A stretch of DNA of 64,000 nucleotides from Gyrodactylus bullatarudis (lineage: Eukaryota; Platyhelminthes; Monogenea; Gyrodactylidea; Gyrodactylidae). The notes under the pieces are model-generated. The model ran no database searches. It saw nothing but the letters and a program-made list of their open reading frames with translations, and was not told the DNA's origin. The stretch lies in the NCBI GenBank assembly GCA_012064415.1, contig SSNU01000002.1, positions 48,147 through 112,146 of the forward strand, in the 5' to 3' direction. Both the position numbers and the translations under genes were made by a program. This document shows, one piece after another, positions 41,860-52,640 of this stretch (the first letter of the stretch is position 1; the number at the start of each line of letters is the position of its first letter).

Positions 41860-42881
41860 TCTCGTGATACTACAGTTAGAACTGTGACTTGTGAAACAAA
41901 AATTACCTTCTTCCCTCTGCCCCTTTCAAATTTATTTTATGAATTCATCACCATACATAAGAGTAATTTTTCCACTTGATTTTTTGAGCATCCAATCATA
42001 AAAATTAGAAATGCCACAATCCTCAGCAAGAAAGAAAACGAAGATAATGGTCTAAAAAGAAAGAAAGCGAGGGAATTCATACTTCATTTGAAGAAACTTC
42101 TACAGATGAAGATGTTAATAAAAAGAAATATATTACTCTTATTCTATTGATTATTTCACGAAAAACTCATTATTAATGAGAAAGTTGTTAGCTTCTTAGT
42201 AGTAAAGAGTTCAAATTGTGAACTTTAATGCAAATAAAAACCGTATAACAGATTTTTCTGGTAACATAATTAACATTATTGACACTGTAAAGAATATCGA
42301 ATTAAAGAGATTGAATGGTTCCCCGGTAAGTGCTGATTTATTGTTTATCAGCAGAAGAAAAATTTGAGAAGCTCACGTACATCTGGGATATTCAGAAGGA
42401 TAGACTAACAGCCTTATGTATTCTATAACACCTATCACTCACGAGTTAGCAAGGGCGGAGCTAGAAAATCTGTCTGGGTACAAAAGCCACACCACCCTAT
42501 GTAAGGTTTGTGAAAGCATTTGAAAATAAACTGGGGGATCTGATATCCTTGCATTGTTTATTTAACTCTAGTTTCTCTCACATTTATATGGGGAGGGTGT
42601 CTTCCTTTCCATTCATTTTTTTCGATTTGAATCATTATTTATTTTATTTTAAATCTTGGATGATTTTCATTTTCGAATAAAATCTACTGATAAAAAATTA
42701 TAAACATGAAAAGATACCTAAAATTTTCTCCTCTATCTAACAGGGCTTTTTTATTTGACAACTAGTTCAACTAACGGAGACACAGTATCTTCACTATAAA
42801 AAGTGATACGATAATAATTTTTATTGCATCACAAACTAATAGAAAAAAATTAAATCTAATAATGTAAAAATATTATATATA
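41860..42881. other. AT-rich region, possible DNA-transposon scrap
   Basis: GCAAGGGCGGAGCTAGAAAA at about 42443 resembles the end of hAT or piggyBac MITEs, but no partner end or TSD was found. Otherwise nothing. Confidence 0.3.
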
Positions 42882-43322
42882 TAGTGGTTGACAAAATAAA
42901 GGTTTTCACATAAAAATCCATTTTTCTCAGCTATCTAATATGCTAGAAAGATTTAACACACAACAGTCGAAAGAAGAAAAAAATTACTATTAAATCATAT
43001 GAAAAGTTATATTAACAATGTATTCATAAATTAAAAAATATAAATTTAGGTTTTTCCATTCATACGTAAAACGACAAAATAAAGTTCCCAGATCTATTTT
43101 GTGAAATTGCCTTCGCACAAGACAACATTTAAACATCTTTTGAATCATTAAGGAATCTGTATAAGTTTATGATAAAAAGGTGTTTAAATGTTGTTTTGTG
43201 CGAAGGCAATTTCACAAAATAGTGAATTTTCTTCTCTTTCGACTGTTGTGTCTTTCTAGCATATTAGATAACTGAGAAAAAAAGGGATTTTTGAGTTAAA
43301 ACTTTTATTTTGTCGACCACTA
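42882..43322. mobile_element. Tc1-type MITE with internal palindrome
   Basis: Element 42884-43320 (437 bp), TA TSD, ~100-bp inverted repeats starting GTGG(T/C)(T/C)GACAAAATAAA as in the Tc1-like element 1 kb upstream. Inside, 43096-43142 and 43175-43221 form a second inverted repeat (TTGCCTTCGCACAA...), so nearly the whole element could fold into one hairpin. No ORF. Confidence 0.78.
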
Positions 43323-43446
43323 GTTGATTTTGGAGGATATATAAAGTCGTGGACAGAGCTAGTGGAGTAGGACATTCCGAGGAATATTATTAAGAACTAT
43401 ATATAAATGATTAATGGATTTTGAGCAAAGTAAGAAGATGCCAGAT

Positions 43447-43502
43447 TGTTTCACAAATCAAGATCTCTATTTCGGGCATACTCATCAGTGTGATACATGC
43501 CA
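43447..43502 (-). ncRNA. Hammerhead ribozyme, PLE family B, intact core
   Basis: Minus strand: GGCAU, stem I CACA, CUGAUGAG, loop UAUGCCC, GAAA, stem III AUAGAG...UUGAU, U cleavage site, UGUG. GGCAU/AUGCC pseudoknot is perfect and stem I CACA/UGUG is perfect. Best family B copy. Confidence 0.72.
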
Positions 43503-43982
43503 TATAAAAACAGGTTTAACAAATTTGAAAGAGATGGCCTTATTGGTCCAAATTTTAATAGCTATACAATTGGCTCCTCCCTGTTACCAGGTCAGAGAAA
43601 TTAATGTAAGAGATCTGAATTATGATTATTCGAAATTTGTACAATGAAAGTAATAATTATTATTGTAGTCAGCATTAAGTGGAAAGAAAATTTAGTTCTG
43701 TTAGCGAATCAGGATTATTAGGGTTTGATCATTGTGTTGCTACGATGAACTTGCTTAAATTTCTTATGTCATCGGTAGCTCAGTTCAAAACCAATCTCGA
43801 AGAACACTTACCTCAGATTAATGGATGTTCTGAAAGACCCCTGTCAGTAATCATAAGCTTAAAATAAAATTTTTCCAAGTCTCCAAAGTTAAAAAATTGG
43901 ATCAAACGATGTTAATAATGAGCTGTTAAACAGGTTGATTATGGAAAATACTTGATTTTATGAGTAATAAGGGTTGAAGCCA
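43503..43982. other. Unassigned region between two family B hammerheads
   Basis: Open frames at 43503-43647 and 43679-43867 show no recognisable domain. May be PLE B N-terminal or unrelated sequence. Confidence 0.3.
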
Positions 43983-44036
43983 GTTATAAGAATATAGCGC
44001 TTTTATATCGTGGCATACTCATCAGCTTTTACATGC
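43983..44036 (-). ncRNA. Hammerhead ribozyme, PLE family B, 3' of its element
   Basis: Minus strand: UUGCAU, stem I AAAG, CUGAUGAG, loop UAUGCCAC, GAUA (core change), stem III AU-rich, CUUA. GCAU pairs with AUGC. Lies 120 bp after the stop of the PLE B ORF, the expected pseudo-LTR position. Confidence 0.6.
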
Positions 44037-44153
44037 AAGAGTGGTTTATATCCCTATCACATTTGACTCTGTAATATGACTTATAGAAATTATGTACAAG
44101 GGGATGGGTAGTGTTATAGTAATTGAAAGTACAAAGTAATTTGAATATAATGG

Positions 44154-45560
44154 TTACATCTGGGAAAAATATTTGGTGATCTTGTTTTGTCCTATTTCAT
44201 CGTTTGATCTGTTTCTTTTGGGGATAAAAGTGTTGGTTGCGAATTCATTAGTGTTGGCCTTGGTAATACCAGTGGTTTCATGAATTTCTTTTAGATACAT
44301 AGATTTGGCTTTTGTTTTTCTGTGTATAATGCCTCAGCGGTTTTAAGAGCTACCACGTTGTTTGTAAATAATTTCAAAGTTTAATGGGGAAACTTTTTCT
44401 GGACAGGTTCTCGTATGCTCCCTTATGGCTGTTGTCCCTGTTTAAAGATGTTCGTTGATAAGAGTGTCCGATTCAGCTTGACATAAACATCTGAATTTGT
44501 AGATAACATGAGTTTGTTTTAGTGTGTCTGATTTGTCTCTTAACTGATTAGGGAATATTTTCGCTTCTTCGTTCGGAAAAGTAGATTTGAAAACTTCTTG
44601 GAGTCTTTTCTTGCATATTTGGCATTTTTGGTCTCCTTTAAATGGTAGATACAAACACTTTTTGGCCTTTTCTCCCTCTCGTTCTCTGTTTTGTTCGATC
44701 TCGATCGTTTCTACACATTTTTCTAGAGTCTTCGAATATACTCAGATAATTGTTTTCTTCGAAGATTTTAGTCAGTTTTTCTTTTTCCTCTTCCCAAAAT
44801 TCTTCCGAAACGATTTTCTTTGAATAATGAGATTATTAATCCTCTTTTGGAGGAAATGAATAATAATTTTAAAGCTTGCCCGTGAAAGATGATTTTCTAA
44901 AAATTCTTCTTTTAAGTTTTCCTTCTTGGTTTCTTTCTAGTTGTACTTCTAGAAAAGGTAGTGTCTGGTTAGATTCGTTTTCCATAGTGAATTTTAGATT
45001 TCGATGGGCCTTATTGAAGGAATTGAGGATTTCTTCTCGGTCATATGTATCTTTGATCAGAAGAAAGGTGTCATCCGCGTATCTAATATAGTGTTTTGTG
45101 TTTTTAATTTTTTACTTCAGGTTTTGGGTTTCCATCTTTTCCATGAAAGCTTCCGCTTATAATGGGCCGAGTGGTGATCCCATTGTTACTCCGTCTTTTT
45201 GTACGTATATATATTGAATGAAAAAATTATATTTCTGAAACATTAGTTTATCAGTCTTCTTGTCCGTTTTGATTATTAGAATAGGTAGGTCCACTTTTGT
45301 GTGTTGCTGATAGACTCATGTCTACTATTGGTCTGAATTTCATATTTCTTGAATTTTTGCTTCTTTCCTTTTATGAATCTTCGGAAGACCGTACATTATA
45401 TTCGGTTTGCTGTTTGTAGTTCTTAGTTCCTCAAACTGTCTTTTGTCTATGGAAGAGTAATAGCTTCAATTCTGTTTTACATTTAAGCTCTAAAGATTTC
45501 GGGTTGAAGTCAGTGATCTTTAGTGATGCTCTTTTGAATTTAGTTCTGTCAGATATTATA
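44154..45560 (-). pseudogene. PLE family B polyprotein: RT, GIY-YIG, PIP-box-like C-terminus
   Basis: Minus-strand retroelement protein in several frames. RT: IMYGLPKIHKRKEAK (about 45370), DGVTMGSPLGPL (45170), YIRYADDTFLLI (45080, catalytic DD), FTMENESNQTLPFLEV. Linker: EEFWEEEKEKLTKIF, YLPFKGDQKCQICKKRL, IFPNQLRDKSDTLKQTHVIYKFRCLC (split here: the last part is the GIY half of the endonuclease). The YIG half is partly deleted, then TAIREHTRTCPEKV. After a frame change: KANTNEFATNTFIPKRNRSN and the terminal GQNKITKYFSQM stop at 44154. QNKITKYF matches the canonical PIP box exactly. Several stops and frameshifts; not functional as read. Confidence 0.7.
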
Positions 45561-45587
45561 TTCCATGTATATAGTCACACTTATTTA

Positions 45588-46233
45588 TTAGGGCAAGACC
45601 CGTTCTGTAATTTTAGTTGCTCTATCGAACTTATTCATACTCGAATAACAAGCCTTCTCTAAGTTCTCTTTAATAATATCTGAGCAATCTAATAATTTCC
45701 CTGGTAGGCTTGCATTATTATAACTTATATAGAGCTTGAAAATATATAAATATAAAAACACACTAATTAATCTTGGAAGATTCTCCACAACCTGACTCCT
45801 ATTATTTGACCTGTTTATGGAAGAAAAGAAGAAAAAATTCACAGATTTTTAAAATTTTGAGTTTTACTTTTAACTTAACATGTGTAAATTTTTAAATATA
45901 AATTTTCAAAAGGAGAAATTTTTCAATTCCAAACTTTACTAATTTCAATCGATAAAAGATCCCTGTTATCCCCGAAAATGTATATTATAATATTTCCATT
46001 TCTTCAATATAACTTTTTCCTATCTTTGATTTATAATATTAATCAAACTAAAGATTTCGTCTTCTCCATTCTCTTTATTTAAGACAAAACTGAGTTTTAT
46101 TAAGATAAAAATTATTAAAAGAAGCATACTTTATAATGATTATGTATGAAATAACATTGAATATTAATTCATTTATAATTTATCTTGCAATCTAAAATTC
46201 ACGATTTTTACATAGTGTTCTAAGACTTTTATC
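45588..46233. other. Spacer without recognised genes
   Basis: The minus-strand open frame 45588-45842 has no known motif and adjoins the PLE B RT; it might be PLE B N-terminal sequence. The rest is AT-rich. Confidence 0.3.
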
Positions 46234-47370
46234 GGCTAAACTTTACTTTAGGGGCACCGTGATTTTATATAATAAATTTCCGTTACTACTCATGAGTAAA
46301 CGTGAAAATTAATAAACTAAATTAACTAAGATGTGATTTATTCCATAAATTTTCGAAATGCTTAACTTCTCAAGGTCAATCAAAGATTTGAAACGAAAGT
46401 TCTATTGAGAAATAAATATTTTTATTGAAAAGTATAAATTTCTGAGATTGCATGGAGGGTAGCCTGAAAAATATTAAGTGGACTGTTCCTTCGGAATAGA
46501 TACATCATCAAATAACTATCTAATAAATTCTTCCTTTTTTTACGGAAATTTCCAGCGTCTCTCTTGGCTGCTCCCCAAATAAACTCAATGCGGTTGATAC
46601 GGTATCCATCTCTATTCACAAACTCATATTCATGACAAACTGTTTTGTGGTCGTATCCCTCTTGACTGAGTTTCTTATAGGATTTATGTTGATCCGAGAC
46701 AATGATGGAGCCAGGAACAATTCTTCTTGTTATGAACTTGAGGTTGTATCAATATCAGCTTTGTAGCACACAACTCTAATAATAACCAAGATTTTCCATA
46801 TTTGAAGATGTGATCTTGCAAAGAATGTTCCTTAAAAATAAATTAATTAGAATTACCATCTCGAATTGATTTTCTTCTTTTGCAAGTCGAGCACCGAAAA
46901 ACATATCCATCAATAGATGAACTGTATTCTCCGAGATACATTTCACCATCCCAGTCATCGTGGGACATAGTTAGAGGAATGAGTTTAAGTCGTTGACACA
47001 CTTCGACTATTCCCTTTTTATCTTCATTAGCTCTTGCAAGAGTGATTATATTTAGGCTTTCAACATTATCGAGGGTAATATCGTTTATAGATGACATGTT
47101 GTTATAATTAATTTGGTCTTTGCGGTTTTTGAATCAAATTAACAAAATAGTTTTATTTTTCTTTATTTTTGTTAAAATTGACCGGTTTTATAAAAAATAT
47201 AATCTATTATATACAAGTTTTGGAATTTTACTTGTACATTCTTAAATTGTGAGTATTTGATAAATTTATGAAATAATTATGCTTTCATCATGTTTTATTA
47301 TGTTTTTCTACTGTTCTACTTTTTCCTATATATATATATACAGCCGGTGCCCCTAAAGTATAGTTTAGCC
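46234..47370 (-). mobile_element. Merlin-2, internally deleted
   Basis: Ends GGCTAAACT(T/A)TACTTTAGG (about 24 bp inverted repeat at 46234 and 47370), similar to Merlin-1 in the first seven bases. No matching 8-bp TSD (CTTTTATC against CTTCCGAA). Contains a transposase gene with its middle missing. Confidence 0.72.
46422..47097 (-). pseudogene. Merlin transposase, catalytic middle deleted
   Basis: Start ATG 47097; VCQRLKLIPLTMSHDDW, zinc ribbon CSTCKRRKSIRD, then a 26-nt GT...AG intron (46856-46831) at the same site as the Merlin-1 intron, giving SIRDGTFFARSHLQIWKIL. About 46760 the sequence jumps to RRIVPGSIIVSDQHKSY (second Asp), HEYEFVNRDGYR and RIEFIWGAAKRD, ending ISEIYTFQ at 46422. The first catalytic Asp block is missing, so the copy is non-autonomous. 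Confidence 0.75.
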
Positions 47371-47547
47371 CTTCCGAAAATTAACGAATCCATATGTTTT
47401 TTCTTATCAATATACCGATAATACATCAGGATATATTGAAAATATTCACGCAATTTCTCGCGGAGGTTCACTCCACCAACTTTGTCCACTGTATTACATT
47501 CAAAAACATTCAAAATTTTACCATCATTTTACACTTGAATTTGATTG

Positions 47548-47663
47548 GTTGGACCCTTCTACACCCTCATTGGTTAATATTATTGGGGCAGAGAGGTGTA
47601 AAAGACATTTGCTCATGAAATAAATACCTATCTGGCGTCATTATGTGTGTAATTGACTGTACT
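47548..47663 (-). mobile_element. pogo/Tigger-like terminus, solo
   Basis: Minus strand starts CAGTCAATTACACACATAA next to a TA, then TTTTACACCTCTCTGCCCC and CCAAT(GAG). Same end as the element at 52947 and those at 61630 and 63241. Confidence 0.6.
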
Positions 47664-47879
47664 TAAAAATAGAAATGAGTTAAGATCAATCATGGGAAGT
47701 ATTCGTCATTACGGCATATTCTGTAAAAAAATTTTGATCAAGACTTAAATTGTGTACGATCTGATCGTAGTTCAGCTCATGATGAAAAAAAATTTTTTAG
47801 CTGAAATTTAAGAAGAAATTATTACTCCTCACAATATTGAAAAGGACATTTACCTCAGTACTAAAGCGTAATAATTTTT

Positions 47880-48960
47880 TCTAGAGTTGAGAACAGAAAA
47901 ATGGCGATTCGATTTACTTGAATATGATTTTATTATCAAGTACAATTATGGTTATGGATGGCCAAATTATATTCCAGACATGATGCGAGAGTACTCAAAG
48001 AACATCAAGGTAAACCAGTAGTTCCATCAGATGTAAGAAAACTAATTCTTGAGAAATCGCATGATCAGCCTCAAGGACAGAGTCTGATGTTGGAATTTAC
48101 TCGCAGATAGGTTTATTGACCAAATATGCCCAAGAACATAGCTACATACATTGGCAGATGCAGAGTATGTCAAGAGAATAAGAGACATTGAATTGAAAGA
48201 GAATTAAAGCCCTGGCAAGAAAAATTGTTTTTTTTGATTGAGTTCATTTGGACATAGCCCAGCAAGATTCCAAAATGTTGTTGTTGATGGTGTATGCGCA
48301 CACAAACTGGATTCATGTGAGCGAGGTGAAAGATTTATCATCTAATGAGGCGATGAAAGTTTTAAACATGGATTTCAAGAATTTCTAAAACTGAATAAAA
48401 TTGAAAATAGGCCCACACCTCCAGGTCATCATAATTTAAACGCTCAAGTTTGGAGCAGTTCATGCGAGATTTCAAAGTCTGAAGTTTCAAAACCCAAGGT
48501 GGGCTGGTCTCTAAAAAATTTGCAGAATTTTAATAATAGAGAGCCAAGGGCATACGCCAGAAGATATAATACTCATGTGCAGGAGATTTACCCCTTAAGA
48601 AACGTAGGTAAATACGGAGAACAAAAAGCCGGTCTACAAATTTGCGGAAGTACAAGGGTATGTGGAAGGTCAGATTACCAAAAAAATATCCAAGCTAGTC
48701 GGCATAGATGTGAGAGGTCGAAAGGTACACAGGGCAGATGTTATGGCCAGACCAAAGGGCATTCAGCTGGATTAAAGTGAGTACGAGAAATAGAATATCT
48801 TTGAGGCGATAGAAAAATCCTGCGAAGAAGAAAGGCCAACTTAGCGACCAGCAGAGACACAACAGCTGGAACTGAAGAGGTCGGACAGAATCAGAAACGC
48901 GCTAGATCGGTTGGATCTATGAATCTTGAAGGGGCTTGATATAGTATTCGATCATAATCA
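47880..48960 (+). pseudogene. gypsy-4 pol debris
   Basis: Heavily decayed Ty3/gypsy pol. Recognisable pieces in shifting frames: KWRFDLLEYDFIIKY and YIPDMMREYS (RNase H end and pre-integrase), VHLDIAQQDSKMLLLMVYAH (first integrase Asp), SSNEAMKVLNMDF and RPTPPGHHNLNAQV (Glu region). The order and the PPGHHxLN block match gypsy-5. No LTRs found. Confidence 0.6.
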
Positions 48961-49685
48961 AATTGTACTAAATTGATTATATGAACATTTTGACAATGAT
49001 AATTTAAAGATTCCTGTTTAATTTGTTCAACCAGATATATGAACATTCTCTCTTGTATTTAATAGAGAATTTACTTATTAAAACACTTATATTAGATAGC
49101 TGAGACAACGAGATTCTTATCGACCACCATACATGAGAATTCAGAATGTATTTTTTGCTGCTTTTTTGTTTCACTGATAGCAATCATTTAAAACTATTTT
49201 TTTGTCATAAGAATCTTTTTTGAATAGAATTTTAGTTATATAAATTTTAAAAGGTCAACCTTTGTGTAAGTTTAGAAAAAAGTAAATTAATTTGACATTT
49301 GATTGTAGTTGATAAAATATATTCATGTTTATAATCCGATTTTTTGATAATCTTGAAAATCTCCTTTATAATCTACATATGGCTTATTAGAAGACCAATT
49401 GACATATGAAATTGAAATAAGCATTTTTTTCATACTTTATAATAAAAAAATAGCCGTTTATGTGGATCTCGCTGTCATCATTCACTAACTTGCAATAATA
49501 AGTTTGATTGACTTTTATTTGAAAAAAATAACTAATTAATAAATTCCCCTTTCCCTGTATTTATTTATTTGAGCATATATAGTATGTGTATGACATATAT
49601 GATAGTTTATATTATTTAACCATATTTCTGGAATAGATAATACACTTGATATACGATTTAAGGGAAAACCCAGTGAAAATTAGGG
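48961..49685. other. AT-rich spacer
   Basis: Nothing recognised. Confidence 0.4.
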
Positions 49686-50647
49686 GTCCCCTTAAGAGTT
49701 CCCTTCAAAGGGGATGCAGCTCACCAAATATTAAACAACAAGCTCTTTGAAATAACCAAGAGAGCATTCCCAGGCCACAAACTACAGATACTGCCGAGAA
49801 CAACTTAACTTATACCTGATCTCAACAAGGATCCTGTCCCATGGCTTGAGAAGAAAGGCGTTATATATTTGTTCAAGTGCAAATGTGGATCGACGTATGT
49901 GGGCCAAACAGTGAGACCAGTAAAGGCAAGAATCAAAGAACACTTGAGCCCAGGTAACAAAGGTTCTGCTGTCCAAGAACACCTTCGTGATACAAATCAC
50001 ATGGCTGATGTGACTAACTTCAGCATCCTGTTTCAAGTAAACCCTAGTGACACGCGCAAGATGAAAGCAGATCCTTGGACAAAGCTGAGGCCCACTTCAT
50101 TAAGAAATTAAATCCAGTCTTATGTAAACAGAAGATTCTTGCAACCAAGCAAAGACTTACAGGTAAAAGTCGATTTACAAACAAAAGTAAGCTTGTAAGA
50201 GCGGCAAAGCTACTTAAAGATTTTCCCATTGCTAGTTCAACTCAGAAACAAAATGGAAATGAAGTCGGAGTAATAATTGAACCCAAACAGCAAGTAGTTG
50301 AAACTACGTCTCATTATAATCAACTCCAATCTTCTGCCCCAACAACAATTATGATTGAGAATGAAAGTGCAAATACAGAAAAGTCAACGGTAGTTGATAG
50401 TCGAATTAGTTCTCAACCTATAATTAGCAGTATCGGAAATGTGAAAAAGGCTTCACCTGCAAATGGTAAAAGAGGTAGAAAACGTAAAAGTCTGAGTGGG
50501 CAACCAACATTGGACAGATACGTAAAAGAAAACAATGACCATGGATACAAGCCATCAGCCCTGGCACCCCTTTTCTTTCAATACTTCAAATTGAATGGAC
50601 CAATCAGAGGATTTCGATTTTTCAAACATTTTGCTATATATATCTAG
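49686..50647 (+). pseudogene. PLE family A GIY-YIG endonuclease and C-terminal tail
   Basis: 3' half of a PLE ORF. GDAAHQILNNKLFEITKRAF, a stop near 49810, then IPDLNKDPVPWLEKKGVIYL, the GIY-YIG domain (GVIYLFKCKCGSTYVGQT, ARIKEHL, VQEHLRDTNHMADVTNF), a frameshift near 50072, AEAHFIKKLNPVLCKQK (usual end of the nuclease), and a polar tail ending GKRGRKRKSLSGQPTLDRYV, a likely nuclear-localisation stretch followed by a PIP-box-like motif at 50501-50527. The frame stays open 40 codons beyond it to TAG 50645, but homologues stop just after the motif, so the extension is probably secondary. Confidence 0.78.
50600..50646 (+). promoter_or_regulatory. CCAAT and TATA boxes of PLE A pseudo-LTR
   Basis: CCAATCAGAGG (50600) and CTATATATATCT (50634) directly upstream of the hammerhead. 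The CCAAT box recurs at the same distance in the other family A ends (for example CCAATGGAAG at 16.6 and 31.5 kb, CCAATCAGAGG at 7.2 kb). Promoter function is inferred. Confidence 0.5.
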
Positions 50648-50696
50648 CCGGTGTAATAGTCTGATGCGAACCGGTGAAATATAAGCTTTATAACTA
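50648..50696 (+). ncRNA. Hammerhead ribozyme, PLE family A
   Basis: CCGGU (50648) pairs with ACCGG (50670); stem I UAGU/ACUA; core CUGAUGC; GAAA; stem III around UAAGCUUUA; cleavage after A50692. ATG at 50726 (MNSSLESENIFEEARQYFPN) opens the next ORF copy 34 nt downstream. Confidence 0.7.
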
Positions 50697-50725
50697 AATA
50701 TTCACTCGTCTTCTAAATCCTCTTA

Positions 50726-50800
50726 ATGAATAGCTCATTAGAATCAGAAAATATTTTCGAAGAAGCTCGGCAATACTTTCCAAACAATCAAAATGGGAAA
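50726..50800 (+). pseudogene. PLE family A ORF start, truncated
   Basis: MNSSLESENIFEEARQYFPN continues about 25 codons and breaks off near 50800. Homologous starts follow the hammerheads at 2541 (-), 7360 (+), 16480 (-), 31419 (-) and 62659 (+). Shared motif N-I-F/L-x-E-V/A-R-x-Y. Confidence 0.6.
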
Positions 50801-50879
50801 TGAAATTAATTTTTCCCTTTTTCACTGGGTTTTCCCTGGTTTCCCACTTTCACTAGTGTTTTCTTTCTACTCATTGATT

Positions 50880-51250
50880 TCCCATTTTCACTGTAACATA
50901 TATATAGTAAAATTTTAACAGATAAATCCTCTGATTTGTTGGATCAATATCATGCACTAACAAAGCGTAAGGAGGGAACCACACTGCTAATCTCCAGGGT
51001 CATTATTTTCTCTTTACGTATCTGTCCATCAATGATTGACCACCTAAACTTTTACGTTCTCTACCAGGTGTATAATCGTTAGAAATTTTTGATTTACTCA
51101 GGATGCTAATTACTGGTTGAGAGTTAATTTGATTATCAACATTCAATAACTTTACTGAATAGACAATTTTGCTCTCATTAGTATTAGTTGCTGGGACAGA
51201 GGATTGGATTTGATTGAGACGTAGATTTAACTACTTGCTCTTATTGTTCA
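50880..51250 (-). pseudogene. PLE family A C-terminal tail, inverted copy
   Basis: Minus-strand homologue of 50330-50640. Reads QSSVPATNTNESKIVYSV, NQINSQPVISILSK, RERKSLGGQSLMDRYVKRK and TAA at 51003. The PIP-like motif is at 51012-51038. Downstream the sequence matches the plus copy through the CCAATCAGAGG-like block to TATATATA, but the hammerhead is lost. With the plus copy it forms a head-to-head inverted pair around 50650-50880. Confidence 0.7.
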
Positions 51251-51290
51251 CTGATGTAATCAATCTCACTTTAATCTCACTTTTTTTCCT

Positions 51291-51608
51291 ATGAAGATAA
51301 AACGGGGACTGAGAACTGCTCTAGTCAAAAGAACCCGAAGAATTGCATCTGATTCAACGTGGGAGGACGAAATGAAAAAAATGATTAGTATATTCCTTGC
51401 TAATGATTACTTAATTGAGCTGATCAATGACCGGTTGTTGAAGCTTTACACCCCTAAAGAAAAACCAAAAGAGAAGGATGGCGCAACAGTAACTCAGGAC
51501 CTGTTATTTGAAGAAGACAAAGTTGCATCTAAGTTTCAGAAAAAAATTAAACAAACTTTTAGTGAAAATTATCCGAAAGGGATTCTCCGTATAATCTTTA
51601 AAAATTGA
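51291..51608 (+). pseudogene. PLE RT C-terminal segment
   Basis: MKIKRGLRTALVKRTRRIAS, DSTWEDEMKKMISIFLANDY: the GLxxxLVxRxxxI block and following helices between RT and GIY-YIG in PLEs. Ends at a stop after LRIIFKN at 51608. Open throughout, but only a fragment. Confidence 0.6.
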
Positions 51609-51609
51609 A

Positions 51610-52180
51610 GACATCTTATGCAAGAATTGAAGCTGCTCTTGATTAAACTCAGTCAACATTATGGTAGGATTATCGAACTGATATTTTGACTTTTCTTCAG
51701 AGTTATTTAAAACAAATATCGTATGAATTGTTAATGTTTTTAATTTTTTATAAAAACCAAATTTGTGTCGTATCTACTAGATTTCCCCCTATCAGGATGA
51801 CTTACTTACTTATTCACTGATTTTAATAAATTATAGAAACAGCGATTCTGCTTCGCATAATCCTGAAATTCTGTAAATAACATTTGCAAAATATGGACTG
51901 CTGAAAAGTCAATGGTGTTAATTCATGTTATAATGCCAGTTATAAAGTTTTCTTTTCAACTAAATGTATAAAATTCGTATTGTTTAATTAAGAAATGATT
52001 TTATTTATTTAAGAACTCAACCTGTCATAGCACATCTGACAGCAACTACAGAAATGTAGGAGTGCTTGGGTCTAGCTCACTTGAGTCTGGCCCTCTCAGG
52101 TGAATCGAATTCGGGATGAAGCTGCTGTCGTGATCTGGTTATCTATGAGCGTGAATTAGGAAGGAAGTACAGAAATTCAG
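51610..52180. other. Spacer without recognised genes
   Basis: Nothing supportable. Confidence 0.4.
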
Positions 52181-52183
52181 TAA

Positions 52184-52640
52184 ATGAGCATCTATAAAAA
52201 TATTTTCATTAAAGATTCAATGCACAAATTAATTACTTCAGAAGATCCACAAGGCTCCAGAGTAGGATCTCTACTATTTAACATCGTATTCTCAAAAATC
52301 AATGTTAACGGAGCTATGATTTTTAAATATGCTGATGATATGAAGGAAGTCTTTAAATTCGATGATGTTATCGATAGCAATTTTATAAACTCATCATTAA
52401 AAACATTTACAAATGATCTGTTAACTCTAGGGCTGAGCATAAATGAAAACAAAACATTATACAACAAATCCAATCAACAATAATATATGTATTAAAGGTT
52501 GAATAATAAACCCCAAATTCACAGTTTAGGGTTTAAATAACATAATTTTCTCGACTTTACAGAGCATTATTAAGAAATCTACAGGTCTTTTTGTCAACAG
52601 ATGTATACAAATACACAAATGAATCGAAAATTAATTGATG
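52184..52640 (+). pseudogene. LINE RT fragment
   Basis: SEDPQGSRVGSLLFNIVFSK (PQG block), AMIFKYADDMKEVF (catalytic YADD), LLTLGLSINENKTL, then frame-broken IINPKFTV and STGLFVNRCIQIHK. Same family as 33.9-37.8 kb and the 9.3 kb tail (NNNIRINDKIINPKFTV). Only about 150 codons remain. Confidence 0.7.

Noticed and set aside
42430..42470. hAT or piggyBac terminus (GGGCGGAGCTAGAA)
   Set aside because: No partner inverted repeat or target duplication was found within several kilobases.
43414..43867. Two plus-strand ORFs between family B hammerheads
   Set aside because: The first overlaps the antisense of a hammerhead, neither has a domain, and no conservation was found elsewhere.
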